A DNA stretch of 64,000 nt. It comes from Plecoglossus altivelis. Its lineage: Eukaryota > Chordata > Actinopteri > Osmeriformes > Plecoglossidae. Positions 27,601 through 39,770 of the stretch are shown in pieces. The position numbers were made by a program, and so were the translations under genes. The stretch spans positions 8,916,240-8,980,239 of the forward strand of contig BROE01000020.1 in NCBI GenBank assembly GCA_036571765.1. Reading direction: 5' to 3'. Each line of letters starts with the position of its first letter. Within the stretch, counting starts at the first letter, position 1. Under the pieces are notes generated by a model, which worked only from the letters and a program-made list of their open reading frames with translations, ran no database searches and had not been told where the DNA came from.

Positions 27601-28776
27601 CACATATGTAATCTCCAGCCTACATGCAAATGTAAAACTTCAAAATCACATATTTGGCACATCACACAAGCTTAGGTAATGCGCTTTTAGTGGCATTACA
27701 CAGACAGGGGCAGGGAGAAATGAGCTGACAGTCAATCAAGAGGAGTGAGAGGTGTTTACTAATCATAACCTTTATTGCAACAGACCAGATAAAATGGAAT
27801 TCCTTTTATCCTCCTCATCTCTGATTAGCTTTGCCTTTTGTCTATTTTAAGAAAATGACATGTATATATTTGTCAGAGACATACGCTATGTATAAAATAA
27901 GCATTTCAACATTCACCACAGTGTCTCCTTTAGCCTTTCCATCCTGTCTCCCACCCCAGCTTTTGCTCAAGGTGTGAGAAACAAGATCCGGAGCATTTTC
28001 AAGGTCACTGTCACATGCGATCCACTTCACACAGTCTGAAGACTCTTACGTTTCTCTGGGAGTGCAGTGAAACAAGGCCAAGATCTAACTATGTTGGAGT
28101 CCTACCATAAACAACATATCAAATGGTGAAGAAAGTCGAAGATATTGATAGCTTGGCCTTCTGGGGCTGTGTGCTTGCAGCCAGCAACAGCAGTTTTCAG
28201 AGACCACGGTCTCTCCTTTCAACAGACGAGTGCAGCAAGTCTGATTACGACTCTGTGCACAAAGTTCACAAAATAAAATCATGAAAGATACAAACTGGTT
28301 TCAAATCAAGAGCCGAGAATCATTAGTCACCGCGGTACAGCATAGTAACCACGACTTTACAGGACCAAAGTAAGGATAATCATAATAGCTATTTTGTGTT
28401 TAACATTGTCAGCCTGACCATGCTTGCGTCCATGTCCATTTTTCACATCAAAATGATCAATATCGCATTTCTTCTACTCAGAACATTGCAAATGAAGAAG
28501 CACTTAAAAGCCGCATTAGTAAGACCTTAACCCAAGATAATGGTGATCTATAAAACAGATGACAAGACCTCAATTAGGGTGTCTTAATCGTAGAAGTAAT
28601 ACTTCTTTCCTTGATTAAAGCCTTTTGTGCAGCAGGAGGAATGGTTTTCGGCAAGAGGAGGCATGCGTCAGGAGGAGGATTAGGAAGATCTAACATGGGA
28701 GGGGTAAAGGTGCTTAACTGTGGAATAAGAGCTGAAATTAGATTTTGTTAATGTTAGGGAAACGTCAGGACCTTAA

Positions 28777-29010
28777 ATGGCTGCCAGAGCAAATGACTTA
28801 AAAACTTGGGAAAGACACACAATATTAAGGCTCCCAAAGAGAGGTGTCCACATCTGGTCTCGCATGAGTTTCTGTCAAACAAGAAAATGGTCAGAAAACG
28901 GATCTCATTCTGTACGTCAAACTCTATTAAACATGGATGATGTATTTGTGTCACAAAAATTGATACAGTTTCAAGAAGTGTCCCAGAAATATGGTGTCAA
29001 ACTGAAGACC
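28777..29010 (+). mobile_element. Possible LINE (L1/Tx1-like) ORF2 C-terminal remnant
   Basis: An open frame on the plus strand contains the segment LIQFQEVSQKYGVKLKTF. It resembles the linker found near the end of L1/Tx1-type ORF2 proteins, where a short 'sF..l..kYgl....F' motif follows the reverse transcriptase region. No reverse transcriptase, endonuclease or 3' tail can be seen around it, so at most a small degraded fragment survives. Chance resemblance is quite possible. Confidence 0.25.
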
Positions 29011-32000
29011 TTCCAAAGACCGGATCATTGCAGTAATAAGGGCATTCCCTTTGCACTGACACCAGCATCCTTTACAATCATATGTACCTTATGCAATTAA
29101 CTCTACACGCTGCTCGCAATCGCTCTGGCCCTGAAACTTAGTGAACATTTAAGTTTTTGTATTACATCACTAAAATAATAACTGAGCACAAGTCCCAAAT
29201 CCTAAAATAATGTTTTAATGAAGTGTCATGATGAACTAGAAACATACCTTAACGTTTCCTTAGATGTTATAGAGGCACTGAATGTCACTGCCTGCTTGGG
29301 ATGAAAGAGGTATATTCATAACGTTTCCCCATGCACCCATGTTAAGAATGCACCTGTAGCCTGATATACCTGAACTGTCCCAGAAAGGCAACACTCACTA
29401 CCTCTGAAAGCCCTTAGGGGAACATCAGAAATGTCTCAGTTGCCTCTCTTGTTTGTCAGGAAGATGTCTTTCAGTCAAAGTCATTCTTTGCAGGTGGTAC
29501 CAGGACTTGTATCTTGTGACTCATATCACACATCCGGATGTAGCAACATTGGGTGTGATTTAAATGGTCCATTGATACAACCAGAAAAACCCAATGATTG
29601 TTATAAAAATGACTATTGTATCAATAGCATATATAGAAGGAATGAATACTGATTATGTTAAGTGCTGTGTTGAAACTGCAGCATTATTAAAAGATGAACT
29701 CCCAATGTATAGCAAACACCTTGCTGTTCGTGCTGCTCGTGTGATTGTGGTTGCAAAGACATTCATGTTTCTGGGAGAAACAAACCAAGCAGCTTGTGTC
29801 CTGTGAAGTCAGGTGAGACTTTCAGAAAGAGGGATCCTATGATTGCAACTCCCCATAGTATTTTTCGTGTGAGTCTGATAGCATCTTTAATTCCATTTTA
29901 AATACTTGTATACGTCCATTGTAAAGTGTCCTCTTGTAAGTTTAATTATTGCTGGAGATAAGGAACGCTATGGCAACAGAGCAGGGACAAAGAGACCCGT
30001 AGAAAGCCATCTTTTAAACACTGACAGTGGTCTCTGTGAGATAAAGTTATTTTTTATAATAATCTCTGGCAGCATGACCTCCTGAAATGCGTATACATTA
30101 GCTTTATCTGTGGTCCGTCTATAACAGAGCTCCAGCATTGTGTGTGATCCCAACACAATGGGACAAAGGAGGACATGGAATCCAATGACATTGCATGTTA
30201 AGATGGTGGTTGGGACAGTAGTTATTTTTCTTACAGTTGTGGATTATTGTTTCGCTTTGATGTCCAAATGTGGAATAAATAAAAGGTTAACTGGTTGTGG
30301 TTGCATGGTTGACCAACCAGGACTGAGCCTCTCACTTCTTACTTACTTTTGGAGATCTCTGCTACTTAATTTTTCAGCTAGCATAAAAACCTCAACCACT
30401 AAAACCTTAAGCCGTGTCATTAAATTCCTTTTGGTTTTGTCTGTGAATTCATTGCACCTGAGAGGTTGTAGTATTAATTTAACTATGCAGAGCACATGTA
30501 TGCATTGTAATGTCACTAAGCAACTAATGTCAACATATGTCAACACTTGTTGAAGTGAAAGGCTCTAAGGCCTTTCAGCGGTATGAAAAGGGTAATATTC
30601 TTTCATTCTTTGTTGATGTCCAGATGGCATTTTCAAACCCACTCTACCTTTCCATGGACAGAGAACTTGGGCTCCTCTCTATGTCCCCCAGGCCCTGTCA
30701 CCTTCCGACTGTATTGAGCCAGTCCACAAATTGCTTTGTCAACCATAAAATTGCTCTCCATTCAAATTTTGTTCAGTTAGTTGGAAATGTCCTCCAAAGC
30801 CAACACATTTTAGTTATATAGTTTAAATCTTTTTAAAATATACATACTTTAGCCCCTTCATATTAGATGTTGTAGATTTTAGTATTAGTCAGACTTCTGA
30901 TCTTTTGGAGGAGTTTGTCAGTTTAAGAAACAAAAAGAAAGTTTTAGATCTTGAAGTTTGTTTCTTATCCATTCTGATCCACAAGGTGACCTTTATCACC
31001 GGCACACATTTGCTGTGTCGTGTAGCTTTGATTGCATAATTTCCTCATACAATACATACAGCACAATTAATTATGGTAGCTGAGCATGGCTCCACAATCC
31101 ATTGATTAGTTATCAGTCATAGCTACAAATACTGACAGTAACTATATTACTCCACTCAATGAACAATGTTTCATTAATGGCCTTGTAATAAGATTACTTT
31201 TATCTCCATTAAGACCATCCATCTTTACCCTTCCATGTGAGTCGGTGTGAGCAGTCATTGGGTGTGTGGATTCTGCACTCAGAAACGTACAAGCAGAAAT
31301 GTACAAGCTTGCACGCTAAAAACGTCCCACCAACACAGCTCATTGAAGAATCACTCCCAGGATCAAAGGTTTGTTTGGTGTGCGGAGCTCTACAGATTTG
31401 TTTGATTTAAAGAGGTCATTGCAAGCCCTGAAACATCTCCGTCTTATTTGACTAAACACGCTTGTATTTAAAGAGGGACAGCAACGTCCGAATGGTTTCT
31501 TCACACTGAGCTATGACCCTTACATGTCCAATCATAGAGTATGTGGAGGGTTACTTCGGATGGAGATTGTTAGAGAATTCACAGCTCTCTTGATTACTTC
31601 GGAGCTCATGCTCTGGCTCTGGGTTGGAGGCGTATATGTCTGTCCATCTGCCAGAGGTTACCTTCAGCAGCAATTCAAGCAGCGTTTGAGTGTGGCTCAG
31701 TGGGATACTGGACTCTGTCTACAAGGTAAAACCATTAGAAACAATGACAGACCCTCCCCTTCTTTCTCTGCATCAATCAACATCCTGCCACTGGTAGAAT
31801 AGACTTATCTCTTTTTCATGTGAGCCTGACACCAGCAGAGAGAGCTTGTTTAACAAGGGGCATCCTGGCCACCAATAAAAAGCATATTTTTCTGCCTCAA
31901 GACGCCTCAAGGGAGAGAGTTGTGGTATATATTAGCTACAATGTGTTTTTAAAGGCCCATTTTGTAGACCCCAGTGTGGGGATTTATAGAAGACTCCTGG

Positions 32001-32726
32001 CATTAATTATTCCAAAACAATTTGATAGATCTGATTATTAATTCTGGGACATGAGCTTGCTTACTGCAGAGACGGCTTGTAAAGGTTGGATTTATCATGT
32101 TGACATTTGGCTATAGCTCTCCTCTTCTCTCTTCTCCTGTCCTCTCTCTCTCTTTATTTCTGTATCACTCTCTTTCTCTGCCTTGTTTGCTGTCCGTCTC
32201 TCTCTTTCTATACAGTTGTTCAAATCTCTACTCATCTGGGGCGTCCTGGCTTTGAAAGAGACAGAATACACAAATGCCCTTTTCGGCTGTCCTCCATTTA
32301 TTTCCCAGTGAGCAAAACCATTAAAAAAAATAAAAAGGCTTTTGTAAGAGATCACACAAATATTATTTACGTCTACACACAAGTACAGGCATAGCCTGTC
32401 AGGCAGAATCAGCCACACTGTGTTCTCTCTGCTAGTGTACTGTGCACGGCGTACCACGCAAATGAAAGGTCAGGCCCATCAACATCCATCTCTTACTCAA
32501 ACAGAAGAGCTTCTTCTCAGTGTGTGCAGAAGAGGAGAGAGGGGAAGCGCTCATACAGATGAAGGGACCAACACATCAAAGAAGGTTCGACCCCTCAATC
32601 TGTCCAATTCATTGCAATTTTATGAACTGTCAGTTGGGCTTATAATACATGGCACGCATACATCCATACATCTGCCAGATCCGACTACTTCAGCCAAGGT
32701 TCTTCTTAGAACTGTCCATGAAACAG

Positions 32727-32800
32727 TGGAGCAGCGCAGTAGCTAGCTGTGCAGCTGGATCCTGAACCTGCAGGTTGAAGGTCTGGTCTACATGCTGAGC
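32727..32800 (+). mobile_element. Probable tRNA-derived SINE head (degenerate)
   Basis: The plus strand reads GCGCAGTAGCTAGCTGTGCAG, an A-box-like stretch. About 25 bp later comes CCTGCAGGTTGAAGGTC, a B-box-like stretch in the order and spacing of a Pol III internal promoter. The pattern matches tRNA-related heads of fish SINEs. The 3' body and tail could not be delimited, so the boundaries are approximate. Confidence 0.35.
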
Positions 32801-34042
32801 CATCAGAAATGAAGGGTTGATACATCACTACTAAAGCCATGATATTGTGTTAGAAAGCCTTCTCTCACATCAGCCTATTAACCCAGAAGTCTACATCTCA
32901 GTATAACTTTATTTGAGTTGACCAGTCACTCAAAAACACCCCATAAAGCACCATACAAATGCTACCTTATAGGGTATGGATAGCATCTGTGATGACAGGT
33001 AGCCTTGAGTATGAATTGAGTTCTTCCTCTGCTATCCTCAAGAACCTCTATGAGACTCTGTCCTGAGTCAATGTCATGAACCTAGCCATTAGACATACCA
33101 TCCCCCCAGGGTTACCTCAGTACTGTTGTCCAGAGATGCAGAAATACCCTCTAAGACGGTTTAATAATCCCATGCATGCCTCCACGTCAACTCCTTTGTG
33201 TTTTCTTCAGTCAGATAAACCATAAAACTGGAACCAAGCCATGCAGTAGATATTTCAAATGCTCTAGGCTGTCTGTAAGGGTATTCCAAAAGTATCTTCC
33301 CAAAGAAATCCTTTCAAAGACAGGGGGATCAGGACAGGCGATAATCACCAAGTAACTAAGAACTATAGGAAAAGAAACAATCGTACCCACATTTGAGTTG
33401 AAGTCAAGGAGCCATTAAACTGGGTGATGGAAAGTGTCCCACATGAGCAGCTGTGTCAGAACCTGAGAAAGTTTGCTATCAGAGTAATGGGCCAGATATT
33501 CCTCGAGCCCGCTCCTCTCCTCCGCACCGCTACACTCTGCTCAATTAATCCGGCAGCTCTTAATGACCCTCGAAGGTGACTGGCTAGATAAGTACAATTA
33601 CACTGGAAACATGGGTGTTGCCAATCAGGCCTCAAGGCTCGCTCCCTGTCCTGTAGAGTGGCTGGCTGCATCCCACAGGGGCCGCGGGTTTGTGACTTCA
33701 TTAGGCAGCGTCTAAAAATGGGAGAAGAATGCAGGCTGGCCCAGCTAGTCCTCTGGTACCCTGTTCATGATCAAAAGGAGAGGGTTTGTGGTTTTGATGA
33801 GAGCACATCTTGGAAGTATGTGACAGAAGGCACTGTTTAGAAAAGGACAGGCAAAGCAGTATGCGTTGTTGTTTTGGTTGTGTGATTCACAGACTAATGT
33901 AATTTGGTTGCAGTTTTGCTCTACCTGTATGTCATAATGTTGAGCCCTGGAAATTTCCTTAATCTATTCTTCACACCTACACAGTAGATGGTGATTATGG
34001 CTATTATGATGATGATCATAATGATGAGGCGATGATGATTAT

Positions 34043-34115
34043 GGGAATGAGTACAGTTCAGTGTAGAGCATTTGACTGCAGACCAAGAGGTCCCAGGTTT
34101 AACTCCTCCTCTGCA
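34043..34115 (+). pseudogene. tRNA-Cys(GCA)-like relic (tRNA pseudogene or SINE head)
   Basis: The core GTAGAGCATTTGACTGCAGA, followed by CCAAGAGGTCCCAGGTTTAA, matches vertebrate tRNA-Cys through the D arm, the anticodon arm (GCA anticodon) and the variable region into the T arm, with few substitutions. The acceptor ends no longer pair (GGGAATG against CTCTGCA) and the T stem is broken, so a functional tRNA is unlikely. It is either an isolated tRNA pseudogene or the head of a tRNA-Cys-derived SINE. Confidence 0.7.
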
Positions 34116-35840
34116 CATTGTCTTACTATCTCTCTTTTACCTTTTGCATGCTGTTCAATGCTGGTTGTAAGTTTGAGGATTTTGAGTGGAAGTTCCCACT
34201 TAACTGCTATTATCACATGCTTAATGAGATCCCCTTCTATAAAGACGTCAGAGGCATGTAGTCACTTGTTGTCAGCCAGGACAGGCTATGTGAGTAATGG
34301 GTGTAACTAATACTGGTTGGCATCTCCCACTTTGGTCCCTCCCTGCCATCTGTCCCCTGCCACCCCTTGGGTGCATCGGGGCGCTCGCAGCAGGTCTGGG
34401 TAATCACACATGCACTCCCTGGCAGCCAAACAACATCCTCCACACACTTCTGTAGTGATGCAGCCACAGCTGGGCTGGATACTGCAGTGCCACTGTATGG
34501 GATGAGAGACAGTGATGTGAATGTGGTCACCTTCAGAATCCAGGTTAGTTACTGAGCTTGGTAATGATAGAATGCTGAGTTCCAAGACAGAAAATGACAG
34601 GGAGCTCATGTTTGCTCACGTTCACTTGGAATCAAAAATTATAATTCCTTAGCAATTCACTCTGAGCTGCAGGAGGATGGAAAAAACAGATGTATGAGAA
34701 AGTTGTTTGGAGGGGAGGATGAATGTTTTGGGGTTGTCTGTGTTGTCTTTAGATAAGGTGGAGGATCCTGAATGTCATTACTGCTGCCTTAAAATGGCCC
34801 CTTGAGCCAGGTGAATACCTCAAAGAGACTTCACATGTGGGTTCGCATACAGAAGAAAATTATCTTCGATACCTAATGTTCTTTGTGTACTTTTCTACTT
34901 TTTTCTTTCCATGAGGGTTTGTAGTTAGTAATTGATGGTTTCATGAGTTGGGTCAGTTGAGTCAAGTTTTTAAAAACATAGATACTGTCCCAACTGTACA
35001 GGGCAACCTTTTGTTTAAATTGCTCATTTGAATGAACCACATTCGTATAAGGTTTGTTTGATATAAATATTTTATTATCCATATAAAACAAATATGTTCA
35101 ATTCCAATACACCCACATATCTGAAAGAATGTCAAAATAGTATTTACCACACATGGTGGTTTGTCTGACAATAAAACGTATAACGTACACAGAATCAACC
35201 CATACTAAGTGGATCCTCCACTTTTGCACAGTGTTATTCCTAGCTGAAAAGTCATAGGTGTGTTGTTCTCAGAGAGTCATTTGAAACCATCTAGGTGGGT
35301 ATGTTGTTTACAGTCAGATTTGCCAGAGGCGCCTTCATCAGTCTCAGCCTGCCTCCTGGTCATTAGTGAAGATTTGGCAGTAGCCTTTCAGATAGAGTTA
35401 CTGATCAGTGTCTCTTATACCATCTAAACAGGCCTGGATCAATGGTGGGAAGAAGGAAAGGTGAAAGTCTATCTTTCACTTGGGACTCACTTGAACTGTT
35501 GTCTTTCATGAGTAGATCTGTTTTACCCATGTGAATATCTAGTTACACTGGCACCTGTTAGTGGTTGGGATGTATGTATTAGGAATGGAAGAGGAGGACA
35601 TTTTGTCCTCAAAGTTGATGTGTTAGACCTACCAACCAATTAGGTGTGTTTGTGATAGGTCGACTGACACAGAGCACCTCCAGAACTGCAGCACTTGTGG
35701 GGTGCTCCTGGTCTGGGGAAGGAGAAGCGGTGGGCTGGTGACAGGGTCAAGGTTCATGTGGTTTGATCCAATGGACGAGCTACCGTCGCTCAAATGAATG
35801 AAAACGTACATGTTGGTTCTGGTGGAAAGGTGTCAGCAGG

Positions 35841-35922
35841 ATATGGGCTGCATAGGGGATGCATGGGGGCTGCATAGGGGATGCAAGGGGGCTGCATAGG
35901 GGATGCATGGGGGCTGCATATG
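35841..35922. repeat. Minisatellite, 22-bp unit, about 3.7 copies
   Basis: GCTGCAT anchors recur at 35847, 35869, 35891 and 35913, spaced exactly 22 bp. The unit reads GGGGCTGCATAGGGGATGCA plus two bases. Copies differ by single substitutions. G-rich strand asymmetry (runs of four or five G) is marked. Confidence 0.92.
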
Positions 35923-38900
35923 GAGCTGACACATCTCAAATACCTGGGCAATGTTGCAAACCATTCACATCCTTTTAATGGAAACGATACTCCCTGATAA
36001 CACGTCCTGCCTCTGAGCAAAAACGATTCCAGAATGGCAAGAAGAACACAAGAGGAGGTTCAGGGTGTTGACTTTGACCAAGTTTGACCACATTTCCCAG
36101 ATCTACATCCAATGAAGCATCTGCAGGTTGTGCTTGTGAAACAAGTCCAAGACTGTGCTGGATACCACAGAACACCTTTAGAGGTCTAGAGGACTCCATA
36201 ATGTGATGGCTGATCAGTGCTCTCTGGATCACCTTGGACTGGAAGGTCATTCTTTATGTCATGACATTTGGATTTGCCCATGCCCAAGGCAGGTATGAAA
36301 GGCCTCATTCGATGTTTAGACTAAGACCATCACGGAACAAGTTGGAAACATATCCTCTTCTCATGGTTCTTATGCAGGTCATGTCTGTCAAGCCATAAAT
36401 AAGCTTTCTAAGGCACATTCAACTGCATTCATTTTTCTTTTGAGTTACTGAAAAAACTACTTGATTGGAAACGGATCCCTGTGAAGGGTGCCAATTCATT
36501 CTTACTAGACCAGACATTCAGAGCACTGTATGCATATACTGTTGAGAATCTGTCATAAACACCCACCTACACACTCAGACATCCACGCTTTGGCACTATA
36601 TGCATACTTACATACAGCATACTGTAGATCAAATAGGATACAGCTGCTATCAAACTGGATCTGAATCTTTTTAAAGCAACCGGTGGTCCTCTCACTTACA
36701 GACAAACAAATACTAAAAGCACAATGTGATTTCTGAGTTTTGGAAGCAGTTATAAAAGCCTAGGCAGCATTTCTTAGGTACAAGACCAACATAGTAGAGG
36801 TCCCACATTAAGATATTATAAAACTGTCAAAGACATACCTCACCCTCATAATGAAAGGGACAATTGAGTTTGTTTCGTATATGAAAATGGTGATAATTAT
36901 GATGCTTTCAATGCATTCCACTTGCTATATATATTAGATTAATTAATAAGATGAATTAGTCCAGTGAAAGCATCAAATAAACGTGTGATTCACTGAAATG
37001 TACAAATCAGGTTAACCTAAATGTATTCCTATGTATTCTAATAAACGGAGTTCTAAAATGTGCTTATCAAATGATGGAATCACTAGAGACTTCGTACTAT
37101 ATCTTGATGAACATATAAGCTCTGGAGACAAAACATGTCATGCACTTTTTATAGGCACTGCCACTGTACCATTGTGACGCATGACATTGAAGTGGGTGGT
37201 CTTGTCTCTTTGGCTCCCCCTACTGACTGTGTTTTTTGAACAGCTACACTACACACTGCACATTAAATTATACAGAATTGACAGTGTTGCAACAGGCTTG
37301 GTATGGAGTAAAATGCCACTGATACCCTCATTCTGAAATAGCAGGATACGCTTTCATATAGAATTTACTCTTCCAGAGACCAATTTAAACAAGGCAGGAC
37401 ATGAAGTTATGAATGATTGATCCAGCTCAGACCTCAGGTTGAGCAAAAGTTGAACTGAAGGGAATAACAGTGTCATGTTAAGCATGATTTAAACACTAGG
37501 TATGCTAGGTTGAAGTGTATGGGCCCTGAAGCAGCAACCACAGCTTTCATCCGTGTGTCCCTTCAGTAACACTAACCCTATCCCTCCAGTCAGGGGAGCT
37601 GCTACTGGTGATAAGGAGATTGCAGGGCCAAACCTCATGACAGACATCCTCCCTCCATCACCACTTGCATTTCCCTGCTTTAAGAAGAGACATCAGGATG
37701 CACTGGCCTAGGGCAGGTGGCTCCTCTCCTCTTCATTCCACCTCAACGATTCCCTTCTCAGTCTCTTTTGCCGTCTCGCCCTTTTTTTCTGTCTGTCTTT
37801 CTGTAATTCTCTTTTTCTACCTCTCTTTTTCTCTTCCATAACCCATCTGTCCTTCCGTTTCCTTTAGAAGGTGAGCTTGAAAGTGGGTGAAGACAGTCCT
37901 TCCCCATGTCTACTAAATCAAATCCAATCAAACTTGATTTATTTTGTCACATCATTTAGGTGTTTGAATACCACATGTTTAAGAGTTGTACTTTCGTACT
38001 GTACCAAGTTCACAATTGGCCTGATATTGTTTAGCACTGAGAAATACATGACGTTTTTCTTTTGAAGAGGTTTCATAATTACAGTTTTCAGTGCCAGAGA
38101 GAAAATACCTGTCCTCAGGGAGTGATTGACAACGTAGTAGCAAACACCCCTGATGTAGGGAGACATCCAAAATGGTGTTTATTGAAAATAGAAAGTTGTT
38201 CCATTTCCCGTCTACATTCGTTTCTAGATGTTCAATATATTTTTTGCATTATTTTCGAAAAACCTTAACTGCATGTCACAACTGCAAAAATACAAACTTA
38301 AAAAGACTTTTTTTCAGTGACGTGATTCTAATCTGAATCACTCCGAATTGCTACCTTGTCAACATGCATGAAATATTGTGTCACATTGTGTGAACCCAAA
38401 GAGCTGCCAAACTTCAGTTCCACACACTCGTGTTGCAGACCAATATAAGCTTTCACTGGTCCCATTGTGGATCCTCTCCAACATTACCTGCTATTTCTGT
38501 CGATTTCTGCCACTTCTTGAATAGTGTGCAATTTACTTAAGAACGAGAAACCTTTTACCACCCTAAGAAAACAATGAGTGCTAATTGAGCACCACATTGT
38601 TTCAATTATAGTCGTATATTTAGTCTGATTTAGTCAGCACACTGACAAAATCAGACTTTCTTACAGAGGTTGAGGTGATAATCACTGTTGACAGGATCAT
38701 GCTTGAGAATGTCTTAAAACAGACTGTGGCTTTCTGTACTAACAGGGCAGGCATGGTCTCAGAACAGTATGTCACAAGAGGGTACAAATGAATTCTCTCA
38801 TTCTGCTTCAATGGATCCAAGAAGTTGACCATTGCTTGTTAATTTGCTTTATCATCCCCAAAGCCTCTAAGGACTAACTGTGCCGTGAGGAGAAAATAAT

Positions 38901-39748
38901 GTTAAAGGACATGTTTTACATTATTAAGTAGAACATAAGATGCACTCAGAAATGGGTGTCTTCCTTTCTGCAGTTGTGTATCGAGTCTTGCACGTAACTA
39001 ATTAGTCTCCAATGATTCTCATTGAAGTTACAGTAGAGAAGGATATGTCTGTGGTGAGGGAGGAAGTGGGTGGTGTCACATGTTATTGTTTTCCAAGTTC
39101 AACACCTGGGGTGTGTTATACATACAACACTTCCTGGTGACAATAAACAAAAATTACTAACGTTCATAAAATTAATTCATTCGAAATTTATACAATATAC
39201 CACATGATTTGTACGACTATAATGACTATGACTATGCAATACAGTGCATGACAACACATTTTTATTGATTAGCTTATAGCAAAGAGTGATTCACTATTGC
39301 TATTGCACACACAATTCTTACATATACATTACACTGGAACAGTAACAGTAATTACATTCTTAATCACTCAAAATGATAGATATTTGAACCATTAGGCTGT
39401 TAACTGAATTAATTTAATTTGTCGATTAACTTCTCAATACATCATAAAAAATACGGTACATGCATTGTGCCATAATACAAACAGAAGGCTTATTCAGTTA
39501 GACTATAACGATTTCTGACATTTCAATTGGCCTCTGATACTCTTCCCTGTAATTACCCTTGTGTTTCAAATGTACTTTCACAACTGTGTTTCACTCCTCA
39601 GATTAGGTTTCTGTTGCTTGAATCTACACTTTACTGACAAAATGAGAGACAGAATGGACCATAGGGTATGATGAACAAATCTGGTCTGCCAGAGACTTAG
39701 ATAATCAAAACCGTAGACACCACACATACATGTGCATACACACATGCC

Positions 39749-39770
39749 TCCACACACACACACACACACC
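39749..39770. repeat. (CA)n microsatellite
   Basis: About ten CA dinucleotides, preceded by degenerate ACACAT/ATGTGCATACACA sequence. Confidence 0.85.

Larger units (their letters stand above)
17722..34042. other. Intergenic desert, no gene recognised
   Basis: Non-coding AT-rich DNA between cdh4 and ogfr. Contents seen: a 16-base C run (19258-19273), a 32-bp tandem repeat (22064-22190), a CA array (24574-24613), a possible LINE-derived coding scrap (28777-29010), two blocks rich in SOX/homeodomain-like motifs (about 31030-31210 and 33460-33760) and a probable tRNA-derived SINE (about 32727-32800). Short open frames occur throughout but none shows a domain, splice context or start context worth calling. 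Confidence 0.55.

Noticed and set aside
34367..34555. Exon-like open frame ending before a GTTAGT donor-like site
   Set aside because: The plus frame contains a segment like DTAVPLYGMRDSDVNVV that looked coding, but no matching upstream or downstream exon and no recognisable family were found.
37900..38010. Resemblance to a common fish interspersed repeat beginning with repeated AATCAAA and TTGTCACAT
   Set aside because: Only a short, degenerate match; no terminal inverted repeats or target-site duplication could be delimited.
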